Part shown: piece by piece, positions 41,075 to 48,779 of the stretch
How the letters are laid out: each line of letters starts with the position of its first letter
How positions within the stretch are numbered: position 1 is the stretch's first letter
Assembly: GCF_042658925.1 (NCBI RefSeq)
Contig: NZ_JBHSRF010000042.1
Coordinates: forward strand, 10,310-74,309
Length of the DNA: 64,000 nucleotides
From: Sphaerisporangium aureirubrum
GTDB lineage: Bacteria > Actinomycetota > Actinomycetes > Streptosporangiales > Streptosporangiaceae
Reading direction: 5' to 3'
Program-made: the position numbers and the translations under genes
Notes under the pieces: generated by a model
Seen by the model: the letters and a program-made list of their open reading frames with translations, nothing else
What the model was told of the DNA's origin: nothing
Databases searched by the model: none

Positions 41075-43609
41075 TCATCCCTGCGGCAGCACGACGGCCA
41101 TCGGCCGCACCCCGGCGGCGCGCAGCGCCGACGGCAGCAGGGACGCCCACGGGTGCTCGTGGACGCCGAGCCCCTCGGGGTTGTCCACGACCAGCCGGAC
41201 GGCGCCGCCCGGCGCGGCCTCCTCGGTCCAGCGGGCGCCGAAGCCCGCCAGCACCTCGGCCACCTTCGCCTTGTCGGCCGCCGCGGCGGTCACCCGGATC
41301 GGCGACTCCAGCGGCGGCAGCGCGACGGGCGCGGCGGACGGGCTCGCCGCCCGCGCCCGCGCGGCCGGCCCGGCGGGCAGGGCCGCGCCGATCGCGTTGG
41401 TGAGGATGCGGGACGTGCCGTCGGTGAACGCCCGGAAGTTGGGCTCGGCGGCGAACAGCACCACATGACCCCCGCCGAGCGGCTCGTCCAGGGCCGCGGC
41501 CGTGCCGCCCAGCTCCTCCGCGCCGAGCTGGAAGCCCGACACGAACCAGTCGGCCGATCCGGCCGCCGGGTACGACGCCACCACCTGCGCCGGGTCGGAG
41601 GCCCGCATCAGCGCGTCGTAGGCGTAGAACTGCCAGGCCGTCGAGCCGACGCCCGCCGACAGCGGGCCCTTGGCGACGTTCACCCGGATCAGCGAGCCGG
41701 GCACGTCGGAGGTGGGCGAGGTGAAGGTGGCGGTGCTGATCCCGGCCAGCGAGGCGAGCTGGGCGCCGCCGCTCCAGCCGACGTACCGTCCGCCGTCGCT
41801 CACCCAGGCGCGCAGCGCGTCCCGGCCCGCCTGGCCGAGCGCGGTGTTCGCCGAGGCCGCGGGCCCGGCGGGCGCCAGCACCACGTCGAGGCCCGCCAGC
41901 TTGCCCGCCGCCACGTCGGCGGGGGACAGCAGCGTGTACGGCAGCTTCCAGTCACGGTCCAGGCGGTGCCGCAGCCACCCGGTGGACTCCACCGCCGACG
42001 ACGAGGTGGCCGACAGGCGCAGCACGCCCACCTTGGGCCCCGCGGCGGGCGCGGGCGGCGACACGACGGGCGCCACGTCCTTGGCGGGGGCGCCGAGGAC
42101 GGGGAGCAGCGCGCCGGAGGACCCGCCGGACACGTTGGCGAGCAGCGGCAGGCTCCAGGCGGTCACGTCGTAGAAGTAGGGGAACGGCGTGTAGCTGTCC
42201 TCGCCGAGCATGGCCTGGATCCAGTGCTTCTGGCCCTGCGCCATCGGGATCCAGTAGGTGCCCTTGGGCAGCGTGGCGCGCCCGGGGGCCCGGCCGTACT
42301 CCTTGAAGTCCGGCACGGTGAGCGACTTGGCCAGCGTGAAGACCTTCACGTCCATGCGCTGGAGCCGCCGCACGATCGACGTGACGGCCGCCTTCTTGGC
42401 CGGGTCGTCGGCGCGCAGGAAGTAGTGGCGGATCTTGCGGTCGGGCACCTGGGTGATGATCTCGTTGCCCGGGTTGTAGATCTGGTTCGGCTCCAACTGG
42501 CCCGCGAGCCCCTGCCGGAACGCGTCGGCGTACATGCCGTGCCACGTGGTCAGGATGTTCTTCTTGTTGGCCGCGGCGGCCGACAGGGTCACCCACTGGG
42601 TGAGGGCCTGCTCGGCGGTGCGGGTGGCGATGGGGGAGCTGCCGCCCTTCTCGAACGTCATGCCGGCCGCGTTGAAGCCGGTGGTCGGCACCGTGTCGCC
42701 GTACCCCATGTAGAGCAGGTCGTAGACGTCCCGGTTGGTGAAGGGGATGCCGCGCTTGGTGAACTCGTCGATCATCGCCTGGCCGTACAGGTCGCTGATC
42801 CACGAGTACGCGGGCTCGGCGATCTCGTGGTGGATCGGGTCGGCGTTCGGCGGGAAGAAGTACGCGGTGCCGCCCTGCTCGTGCGCGTCGATGTAGACCT
42901 GCGGCGGGTACTTGCGCAGCATCTCCAGCTTGCCGTCGGTCTCGGGCTGGGTGCGGGCGAACCAGTCGCGGTTCATGTCGAAGCCGTACGCGTTGCGCCG
43001 GTCGTCGGCCTCGCGGCCGTCGGGGTTCTGCACCGGCAGCACGACCACGATCGCGTTGTCCAGGATGCGGCGGGCGGCGCAGTCGTCCCGGTCGGACAGG
43101 TCGTAAAGGGTCTTGAGCGCGGCGTCGGCGCCGCTCTCCTCGTTGCCGTGCACGTTGCCGGTCACCCACAGTACGGCCGGGGTGTGGGCGGCGATCAGGC
43201 TCGCCAGCACGGACGGCGTGAGCGGCTCGCGCAGCGCCTTGATCGACTTCTCGACGGCGGCGAGGCCGGACTTGGTGACGTTGCCGGGCCTGCCGACGAT
43301 GGCGTACTTCAGCGGGCGGCCCTGGGCGGTGGTCGCCAGGGTGCCGGAGACGACCCGGTCGGTGGCCCGGTCGATCGCGGTCAGCAGGGTGTCGGACTCG
43401 GCGGAGGTGACCTCGCGGGAGCCGAGGTCGAAGCCGAGGACGCTCGCCGGGGCGGGCACCTTGTTCAGGTACACCGGTGCGGTCCCGGCCGGGTCGCACG
43501 CGGGGGGAGTGGTCGGTCTGGGGGAGGGGTGCGCGTCGGCGACGCCCGTGGTGAGGGCGAACGCCAGCGCGGTCACGACCGGCAGGATCGCGGGAAGGCG
43601 CTTGAGCAT
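41075..43609 (-). CDS. Secreted M14 zinc carboxypeptidase
   Basis: An 844-residue exported peptidase. A signal peptide (LPAILPVVTALAFALTTG) precedes the M14 domain: zinc ligands in TGNVHGNEESG and IDAHEQGGTAYFF, and the region VVLPVQNPDGREADDRRNAYGF cut short here as PVQNPDGREADD. A long C-terminal part (residues about 540-800; VGWSGGAQLASLAG, VVLFAAEPNFRAF) resembles a glutamine-amidotransferase-like fold seen in large actinobacterial M14 proteins. The likely role is extracellular peptide breakdown. It follows an SDR gene on the same strand after 83 bp containing a GAAAGTTTC palindrome. Confidence 0.88.
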   Translation of the reverse strand: MLKRLPAILPVVTALAFALTTGVADAHPSPRPTTPPACDPAGTAPVYLNKVPAPASVLGFDLGSREVTSAESDTLLTAIDRATDRVVSGTLATTAQGRPLKYAIVGRPGNVTKSGLAAVEKSIKALREPLTPSVLASLIAAHTPAVLWVTGNVHGNEESGADAALKTLYDLSDRDDCAARRILDNAIVVVLPVQNPDGREADDRRNAYGFDMNRDWFARTQPETDGKLEMLRKYPPQVYIDAHEQGGTAYFFPPNADPIHHEIAEPAYSWISDLYGQAMIDEFTKRGIPFTNRDVYDLLYMGYGDTVPTTGFNAAGMTFEKGGSSPIATRTAEQALTQWVTLSAAAANKKNILTTWHGMYADAFRQGLAGQLEPNQIYNPGNEIITQVPDRKIRHYFLRADDPAKKAAVTSIVRRLQRMDVKVFTLAKSLTVPDFKEYGRAPGRATLPKGTYWIPMAQGQKHWIQAMLGEDSYTPFPYFYDVTAWSLPLLANVSGGSSGALLPVLGAPAKDVAPVVSPPAPAAGPKVGVLRLSATSSSAVESTGWLRHRLDRDWKLPYTLLSPADVAAGKLAGLDVVLAPAGPAASANTALGQAGRDALRAWVSDGGRYVGWSGGAQLASLAGISTATFTSPTSDVPGSLIRVNVAKGPLSAGVGSTAWQFYAYDALMRASDPAQVVASYPAAGSADWFVSGFQLGAEELGGTAAALDEPLGGGHVVLFAAEPNFRAFTDGTSRILTNAIGAALPAGPAARARAASPSAAPVALPPLESPIRVTAAAADKAKVAEVLAGFGARWTEEAAPGGAVRLVVDNPEGLGVHEHPWASLLPSALRAAGVRPMAVVLPQG

Positions 43610-43692
43610 GTGATCACCGTGGCATCACCCGGTAACCACGACAAGAGTGATCTTTTACTTTTTATGTTACAAATGCGGCGAAAGTTTCCGCG

Positions 43693-44451
43693 TCAGCAGG
43701 TGGAGACGCCACCGTCCACCGGGACCACCGCGCCGGTCAGGTACGCCCCCGCCCGGGACGCCAGGAAGATCGCGGCCCCGGCCATGTCGTCCGGACGGCC
43801 GATCCTGCCGAGCGGCACGTGCGATTCCACCACGGCCCTCGTGCCCGGGTCGTCCAGGGCGTAGGCCATCATCTTGGACTCGAACGGCCCGGGGGCGATC
43901 GCGTTCACCGTGATGAACTCCGGGGCGAGGGTCTTGGCCAGGTGCCGGGTCAGCATGTGCACGGCCGCCTTGGCCGCCGAGTAGGCGTAGTTCTCCACGA
44001 TGGGCACCCGCAGGCCGTCCACCGAGCCGATGTTGATGACCCGGGCGGGGTCCTCGGGGGTGGCGGCGGCGCGCAGCAGCGGCAGGAACCGCTGGGTCAG
44101 GAAGAACACCCCTTTGACGTTGATGCCCCACAGCTTGTCGAAGGCGTGCCCGGGGTAGTCGGCGAGCGGCGCGCCCCAGGTCGCCCCGGCGTTGTTGACC
44201 AGCACGTCCAGCCGGTCCTCCCGCTCGGCGACCGCGGACGCCAGCGTCTCGACGCCCTCGGGGGTGGACAGGTCGGCCGGGACGGCGACGCAGCCGAGCT
44301 CGGCCCCGGTCTTCTCCACGTCGGCGGCCTTGCGCGAGGAGATGTACACCCTCGCCCCCGCCTCCGCGAAGCCCGCCGCGATCATCCTGCCGATGCCGCG
44401 CGAGCCTCCCGTGACGACGACCGTCTTGCCTTCCACCGAGAACAGGGTCAT
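43693..44451 (-). CDS. SDR-family oxidoreductase
   Basis: A 252-residue classical SDR: KTVVVTGGSRGIGRMIAAGF, DVLVNNAGATWG, catalytic Ser in VINIGSVDGLRV, Tyr/Lys in NYAYSAAKAAVH, and the ending LTGAVVPVDGGVSTC. It is FabG/glucose-dehydrogenase-like; the substrate is unknown. The ATG at 44451 follows a G-rich site. A TetR-type operator palindrome (ACCGACCGGTCGGT) lies 39 bases upstream, so a TetR regulator elsewhere probably controls it. Confidence 0.87.
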   Translation of the reverse strand: MTLFSVEGKTVVVTGGSRGIGRMIAAGFAEAGARVYISSRKAADVEKTGAELGCVAVPADLSTPEGVETLASAVAEREDRLDVLVNNAGATWGAPLADYPGHAFDKLWGINVKGVFFLTQRFLPLLRAAATPEDPARVINIGSVDGLRVPIVENYAYSAAKAAVHMLTRHLAKTLAPEFITVNAIAPGPFESKMMAYALDDPGTRAVVESHVPLGRIGRPDDMAGAAIFLASRAGAYLTGAVVPVDGGVSTC

Positions 44452-44489
44452 GCCCCCCGATGATGCCGCACGGCGTCGGCAGCGTCCAT

Positions 44490-44503
44490 ACCGACCGGTC
44501 GGT
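44490..44503. promoter_or_regulatory. TetR-type operator ACCGACCGGTCGGT
   Basis: A perfect 14-bp palindrome in the promoter region of the minus-strand SDR gene. The ACCGnCCGGTnGGT-like shape is common among actinobacterial TetR operators. No TetR gene adjoins it. Confidence 0.55.
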
Positions 44504-44525
44504 CCGTATCGTCGCGCCACGCCGG

Positions 44526-44555
44526 ACGGGTTCATGCCATACGGGTTCATGCCAT
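44526..44555. repeat. Perfect 15-bp tandem duplication
   Basis: ACGGGTTCATGCCAT occurs twice in direct tandem (44526-44540, 44541-44555), in the 264-bp gap between the SDR gene and the upstream small gene. No coding role is supported. Confidence 0.8.
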
Positions 44556-44621
44556 ATGGAAATGGCGACGTGTTCCCGAGAGGTTTGCGGGGGAATGGGA
44601 AAACAGCCCGGAAATACGGAA

Positions 44622-44660
44622 ACGTGTCCTGGCGGGCGTGGGGGACCCGCCAGGACACGT
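44622..44660 (-). terminator. Hairpin with 15-bp perfect arms
   Basis: Arms ACGTGTCCTGGCGGG (44622-44636) and CCCGCCAGGACACGT (44646-44660) with a 9-nt loop. It lies downstream of the minus-strand small gene and may be its second terminator. It shares the core GTCCTGGCGG with the neighbouring hairpin. Confidence 0.6.
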
Positions 44661-44675
44661 ACCGCCCCGGCGCGA

Positions 44676-44711
44676 CCGCCAGGACCCCGGCGAGGGTTGG
44701 GGTCCTGGCGG
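44676..44711 (-). terminator. Hairpin with 13-bp perfect arms
   Basis: Arms CCGCCAGGACCCC (44676-44688) and GGGGTCCTGGCGG (44699-44711) with a 10-nt loop, 4 bases past the stop of the small gene at 44716. The likely primary terminator; no U-run. Confidence 0.65.
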
Positions 44712-44715
44712 ACGT

Positions 44716-45060
44716 TTACCGCACGGAGTCTTCGGGCGGCCGGTCCGCGGAGTCGTCCTCCCAGGTGTCCTGGGGGTCCTCCTCGGCCGGCCTGCGGAGA
44801 TGGCGCTTGATGAGCTGGGCCGCACCGGTGGGGTCGCCGGACGGATGAGTGACGGTGAGACCGTCCTCGGTCCAGACGAACGAGCCCTTGCGGCACCAGA
44901 CGGTCAGCTCGGTGGTCACCGAGAGGACGGACATCCCGTTGCCGCTGCTCTGGTAGGTGTGGGTGAACCCCTCACGGTGCAGCGCGTAGCGCAGCAGGCG
45001 CGTCGCCTCCCGCGGATCATGCCACGGCAGATATGCCGTTCCCGCTCGAACCGCCAGCAC
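44716..45060 (-). CDS. Small protein of unknown function
   Basis: A 114-residue protein (GTG start, GAGGG upstream). The sequence LPWHDPREATRLLRYALHRE and the middle part (SVTTELTVWCRKGSFVWTED) look globular; the tail is acidic (EEDPQDTWEDDSADRPPED). I do not recognise a family. It is divergent from the GntR gene, and one half of a GGTACAAA/TTTGTACC inverted repeat lies 34 bases upstream of its start, so the GntR protein may control it. Confidence 0.65.
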   Translation of the reverse strand: MLAVRAGTAYLPWHDPREATRLLRYALHREGFTHTYQSSGNGMSVLSVTTELTVWCRKGSFVWTEDGLTVTHPSGDPTGAAQLIKRHLRRPAEEDPQDTWEDDSADRPPEDSVR

Positions 45061-45093
45061 AGGCCCTCACCCCCTCGCCGACTCTTTGATGGA

Positions 45094-45187
45094 TTTGTAC
45101 CAACGTTTGGATAATGCGGGTCCGCGCGGCTCGGGTCAAGGGGTTGTTTGCTGTCAGATCGAGATCGTCTAGATTCGTAGGTACAAA
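45094..45187. promoter_or_regulatory. Split inverted repeat TTTGTACCnACG ... CGTnGGTACAAA
   Basis: Two 12-bp half sites in opposite orientation, at 45094-45105 and 45176-45187, flank the GntR/small-gene divergent promoters; one base differs. The right half overlaps the predicted GntR transcription start (-35 TTGCTG 45148, -10 TAGATT 45170). This fits autoregulation with looping or control of both genes. Confidence 0.45.
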
Positions 45188-45209
45188 AGGACGCAACCGT
45201 AGGTGAGAT

Positions 45210-45959
45210 TTGGCACGGTCGACGCTGTATCAGCAGGTGGCCGGCGAGCTGCGCAGGGCGATCTACTCCGGCGAGCTCGGGCCGGGTGCCCAGCTGCCTA
45301 CGGAGATGGACCTCATGGACAGCCACGAGGTCAGCCGTAACACGGTGCGCCTCGCGCTCGCCGAGCTGGAGAACGAAGGCCTGATCACCCGGATGCGCCG
45401 GCGCGGCAGCTTCGTCCGCGACCGCCGCGCTCTGCTGATGCGCCCGCAGGACGAGCTGAACTCCGCGCCCGGGGTCGTGCGCCGGGAGGCGTTCGCCGAC
45501 GCGGTGACGAAGGAGGGCCGAAAGCCCGGGCAGGAGATCGAGGTCTCCATCGTCCAGCCGCCCGAGGAGATCGCCACCCGCCTCCAGCTGGAGGAGCGCG
45601 CGGTCGCGGTGGTGCGGCGCCGGCTGCGTTACGTCGACGACCAGCCCTACAACACCAACGACTCCTTCTTCCCCTACGCCCTGGTGCGCGACTCGGAGAT
45701 CGCCCGCCCGGCGGACATCACGCGGGGGGCCAACCGCGTGCTGGAGGAGCTGGGCCACCGGCAGGTCCGGGTCGTGGACGACATTTCCGCGCGCATGCCG
45801 ACTCCTGAGGAAGCCGCGCGGCTGCAACTTGAACCTGGTACGCCTGTTGTCGTATATGTCCGAGTCGGTTTCGACCTGGACGACCTTCCGGTCCGGGTCG
45901 CCGTCTCGGTTCTGCCCGCCGACAAGCATCTGATCAGGTACGAGCTCGCGCTGAGCTGA
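45210..45959 (+). CDS. GntR/HutC-family transcriptional regulator
   Basis: A 249-residue regulator. The winged helix (LYQQVAGELRRAIYSGELGP, LPTEMDLMDSHEVSRNTVRL, RRRGSFVRD) is followed by a UTRA-type effector domain (RRRLRYVDDQPYNTNDSFFP, DDISARMPTPEEAARLQLEP, ADKHLIRYEL). The start is TTG at 45210, since no ATG or GTG is in frame before the conserved N-terminus; AGGTGA lies just upstream. The ligand is unknown. A hairpin 16 bases after the stop ends the transcript. Confidence 0.87.
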   Translation: MARSTLYQQVAGELRRAIYSGELGPGAQLPTEMDLMDSHEVSRNTVRLALAELENEGLITRMRRRGSFVRDRRALLMRPQDELNSAPGVVRREAFADAVTKEGRKPGQEIEVSIVQPPEEIATRLQLEERAVAVVRRRLRYVDDQPYNTNDSFFPYALVRDSEIARPADITRGANRVLEELGHRQVRVVDDISARMPTPEEAARLQLEPGTPVVVYVRVGFDLDDLPVRVAVSVLPADKHLIRYELALS

Positions 45960-45974
45960 CCTGAGCCCGACCCC

Positions 45975-46001
45975 GACCGGCCCCTGTGGGGGTGGCCGGT
46001 C
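45975..46001 (+). terminator. Hairpin terminator of the GntR gene
   Basis: Arms GACCGGCC (45975-45982) and GGCCGGTC (45994-46001) extended by C/G pairs, followed by CCCCTCTCTC. It lies 16 bases after the GntR stop. Confidence 0.6.
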
Positions 46002-46159
46002 CCCTCTCTCGCACGCCCTGGCGTTCCCGCCGCGGCCGGACACGCCCGTGACGCGTGCGGTGACCGGACTTCACCCGGGCTTTGACTGAGAAAGCCGTAC
46101 GCCCAGTCCGAGCACGTTCCGTGTTCGAGGCGCTACCAACGGCCACGAAAGGATCCTCC

Positions 46160-46786
46160 ATGTCTCCCCACACCCTTCAGCAGGCCAGGTCGCTCACTCT
46201 CCGTACCGCCACCCCGGCGGATCTTTCCGGAGTACTGCGCCTGCTGGCCGACACGGCGGGCTGGCTGCACGGACGCGGCATCCGGCAGTGGCCGGCCGCG
46301 GGCTTCCCCGCCGCGCGGATCGAGCCGCTGATCGCGTCGCAGACCCTGTACGTGCTGGACGGCGCCGACGGCGACGGCCTGGTCCCCGCGGCGACCCTCG
46401 CCCTGGACGACCACGCCGACCCGGAGTTCTGGACCCGGGGCGACCGGCCCGAGACCGCGTTCTACGTGCACAAGCTGGCGGTGGGACGTGCGTTCGCCGG
46501 GCTCGGGCTCGGCGAGACCCTGCTCGACTGGGCGGCGCTGCGTGTGGCGGCGGCCGGCCGGAGCTGGCTGCGGCTGGACTGCTCCAAGGACAACCCGGGT
46601 CTTCAGGGGTACTACCGGGGCCTCGGCTTCCGGCACGTGCGCACCGTGGACCTGCCGCACCGGGCCTCCGGCGCGCTGTTCCAGCGGCCGGCCGACCTAC
46701 CCGGCCCCGCCGAGCCCGCATCGCGGTGGAGCAGGGTCACGCCCGGCGTCCAGGTGCTCCGTCCGTCGTACTCCGGGATGGCCTGA
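46160..46786 (+). CDS. GNAT-family N-acetyltransferase
   Basis: A 208-residue acetyltransferase: LTLRTATPADLSGVLRLLAD, YVHKLAVGRAFAGLGLGETL (acetyl-CoA loop), LRLDCSKDNPGLQGYYRGLG. ATG 46160 follows GAAAGGATC; the frame is open to 46082 but that part has no conserved residues. The substrate is unknown. It precedes cutC by 116 bp, and a dyad plus -10 element in that gap suggest separate transcription. Confidence 0.82.
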   Translation: MSPHTLQQARSLTLRTATPADLSGVLRLLADTAGWLHGRGIRQWPAAGFPAARIEPLIASQTLYVLDGADGDGLVPAATLALDDHADPEFWTRGDRPETAFYVHKLAVGRAFAGLGLGETLLDWAALRVAAAGRSWLRLDCSKDNPGLQGYYRGLGFRHVRTVDLPHRASGALFQRPADLPGPAEPASRWSRVTPGVQVLRPSYSGMA

Positions 46787-46862
46787 CCGGCACCGTGTCA
46801 GATCCGGTCCAGAGTGGCAACGGCGGCAACTCCGGACAGCCGCCGGGTTCTATCTGGTAGCG

Positions 46863-46892
46863 GTCCAACTCTGGACAGGACGGTCGGATAAT
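46863..46892 (+). promoter_or_regulatory. cutC promoter with dyad GTCCA-N4-TGGAC
   Basis: GATAAT at 46887-46892 ends 10 bases before the cutC ATG, giving a leader of only a few bases. The dyad GTCCAACTCTGGAC (46863-46876) covers the expected -35. Related TCCAGA/TCTGGA motifs recur at 46807 and 46894. Confidence 0.45.
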
Positions 46893-46902
46893 CTCTGGAC
46901 CC

Positions 46903-47583
46903 ATGACCGGATCGCTGCTCGAGGTGATCGCGCTTGACGTGCGCGACGCCGTGGCCGCAGAAGACGGCGGCGCGGACCGCCTGGAGATCGTGGCCGACAT
47001 CTCCGCCGGGGGGCTCACCCCCGCGCCGGAGACCGTCGAAGCGATCACCAAGCAGTCCGCGCTGCCACAGATGGTGATGCTCCGGTCCAACGCCGGTTAC
47101 ACGGTCTCCCCGGAGGAGCTGGACGACCTGGCCCGCGCCGCGCGCTCGCTGGCCGACGCCGGGGCGGCCGGGTTCGTCTTCGGCTTCCTCGACGCGGCCG
47201 GCGTGGTCGACCTGGCGGCGACCGAGGCATTGATCCACGCGGTGACGCCGCTGCCGTGGACGTTCCACCGCGCGGTCGACAACGCCGCCGACCTGCAGGC
47301 GGGCTGGCGGGCCATCCGCCTGTTGCCGAATCTCGCCACCATCTTGACCTCCGGCGACCCCGGAGGCATCGCGGGCGGCCTGCCGATGCTGCGCGCCCGT
47401 GCCGAGGCCGGGGACGCGCCGCTGATCCTCGCGGGCGGCGGCCTGGAACCCCACCTGGTGCCCCCGCTGCTGGACTACGGGGTGCGGGCGTTCCACGTGG
47501 GCCGGGCCGTGCGGGGGTCGTGGTCCGCGCCCGTCGACCGCGAGCGGGTGCGGCGGTGGCGCGAGCTGGTGGACACGGTCTGA
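46903..47583 (+). CDS. cutC: CutC-family protein
   Basis: A 226-residue TIM-barrel of the CutC family: LEVIALDVRDAVAAEDGGAD, RLEIVADISAGGLTPAPET, VMLRSNAGY, FVFGFLDAAGVVD, TFHRAVDNAADLQ, ILTSGDPGGIAGGLP, LILAGGGLEPH. The family was linked to copper tolerance in E. coli, but its enzymatic role is not settled. The DUF6986 gene starts 2 bp after its stop, so the two are translationally coupled. Confidence 0.88.
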   Translation: MTGSLLEVIALDVRDAVAAEDGGADRLEIVADISAGGLTPAPETVEAITKQSALPQMVMLRSNAGYTVSPEELDDLARAARSLADAGAAGFVFGFLDAAGVVDLAATEALIHAVTPLPWTFHRAVDNAADLQAGWRAIRLLPNLATILTSGDPGGIAGGLPMLRARAEAGDAPLILAGGGLEPHLVPPLLDYGVRAFHVGRAVRGSWSAPVDRERVRRWRELVDTV

Positions 47584-47585
47584 CG

Positions 47586-48776
47586 GTGCGCACCACCCTC
47601 GGAGGCCACCAGGACGTCCCCGGGTTCGCCGCGGCGCACCGGGAGCAGTCCTGGCGCTACCCCGGGCCGGGTGACGCCTGGCAGCCGGTGCACACCGTGT
47701 ACGTGCCCGCCGACCGCTTCGGCCCCGGCACCGCCAGGGAGTGGGGCGACGCGGCGCTCGCCCTGCTGGAGCGCCACCTGCCCTCCGCCGGGCGGCTGGC
47801 GGAGGTGTTCGGGCCGGTGCCCGGCGACCTCGCGGCGGACGTGCGGGACCGGGTGGCGCGCAAACTGGCCGCCGAGCCCGTCGAGGACCTCAGGATCGAC
47901 TTCGAGGACGGCTACGGCACCCGCCCGCCCGCCGAGGAGGACGCGCACGCCGTCCGGGCCGCCGAGGCGGTGGCCGCCGCGCACGCCGGCGGCACGCTGC
48001 CGCGCCGGTGGGGCCCCCGGGTCAAGTCGTTCGCCGACGGGGACCCGGGACGGGCCCTGCGCACGCTGGACCTCCTGCTCACCGGGGTCGCCGACCGGGT
48101 GGGCGGCCTCCCGCCCGGCCTCGCCGTGACCTTCCCCAAGGTGCTGATGGAGTCCTACCTCGGGCAGTTCGCCACCGGCCTGGCCGGCCTGGAGCGGGGG
48201 CTCGGGCTGCACGCGGGCGCGCTGCGGTTCGAGATGCAGGTGGAGGCCCCGCAGACCGTGATGTTCCTCCAGCGCTCGGCCGACCTCGTGCCCTCGCTCG
48301 GCGGGCGGCTGGCCGCGGCGCACTTCGGGGTGTTCGACTACACCGCCGCGTGCGGGCTGCCGCCGGGGGAGCAGCGCCTGGACCACCCGGTGTGCGACCA
48401 CGCGCGCGAGGTGATGCGCACCGCACTGGCGGGCACCGGCGTGGAGCTGTCGGACGGCTCGCTGGCCGCCGCGCCCGCCTCGGAGGCGACCGCCGACGTG
48501 CACGCGCTGTGGCGGGCGCACGCCGGCATGGTGCGCCATTCGCTGCGGCACGGCTTCTACCAGGGGTGGGACATGCATCCCTCCCACCTGGTGAGCCGCT
48601 ACGCCACGGTGTACACCTTCCACCTGGCCGCCTTCGACGCCTACGCGGCCCGGGTCGCCGCCTGGGAGGCCTGCAGGGACGCCGAGGGCGGCGTGATGGA
48701 CGAGCCCGCCACCGTGAAGACGCTCACGGCGGCCCTGCGCCGCGCCGGGATGGCCCTGGAGGGCACCGCCCCGTGA
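47586..48776 (+). CDS. DUF6986 / HpcH-HpaI aldolase-like protein
   Basis: A 396-residue protein of the citrate-lyase beta/HpcH superfamily: LRIDFEDGYGTRPPAEEDAH, PRVKSFADGDPG, VTFPKVLMESYLGQF, RFEMQVEAPQTVM (metal Glu), HFGVFDYTAACG, QGWDMHPSHLVSRYATVYTF. GTG 47586 is 2 bp after the cutC stop. It probably acts on a carbonyl/CoA or keto-acid substrate by aldol or Claisen chemistry; the pathway is unknown. Coupling to cutC suggests that CutC may share that pathway. Confidence 0.8.
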   Translation: MRTTLGGHQDVPGFAAAHREQSWRYPGPGDAWQPVHTVYVPADRFGPGTAREWGDAALALLERHLPSAGRLAEVFGPVPGDLAADVRDRVARKLAAEPVEDLRIDFEDGYGTRPPAEEDAHAVRAAEAVAAAHAGGTLPRRWGPRVKSFADGDPGRALRTLDLLLTGVADRVGGLPPGLAVTFPKVLMESYLGQFATGLAGLERGLGLHAGALRFEMQVEAPQTVMFLQRSADLVPSLGGRLAAAHFGVFDYTAACGLPPGEQRLDHPVCDHAREVMRTALAGTGVELSDGSLAAAPASEATADVHALWRAHAGMVRHSLRHGFYQGWDMHPSHLVSRYATVYTFHLAAFDAYAARVAAWEACRDAEGGVMDEPATVKTLTAALRRAGMALEGTAP

Positions 48777-48779
48777 CGG

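Noticed and set aside
41153..43864. 903-codon frame antisense to the M14 peptidase
   Set aside because: Shadow of a strongly supported gene; the composition is the reverse complement of conserved peptidase codons.
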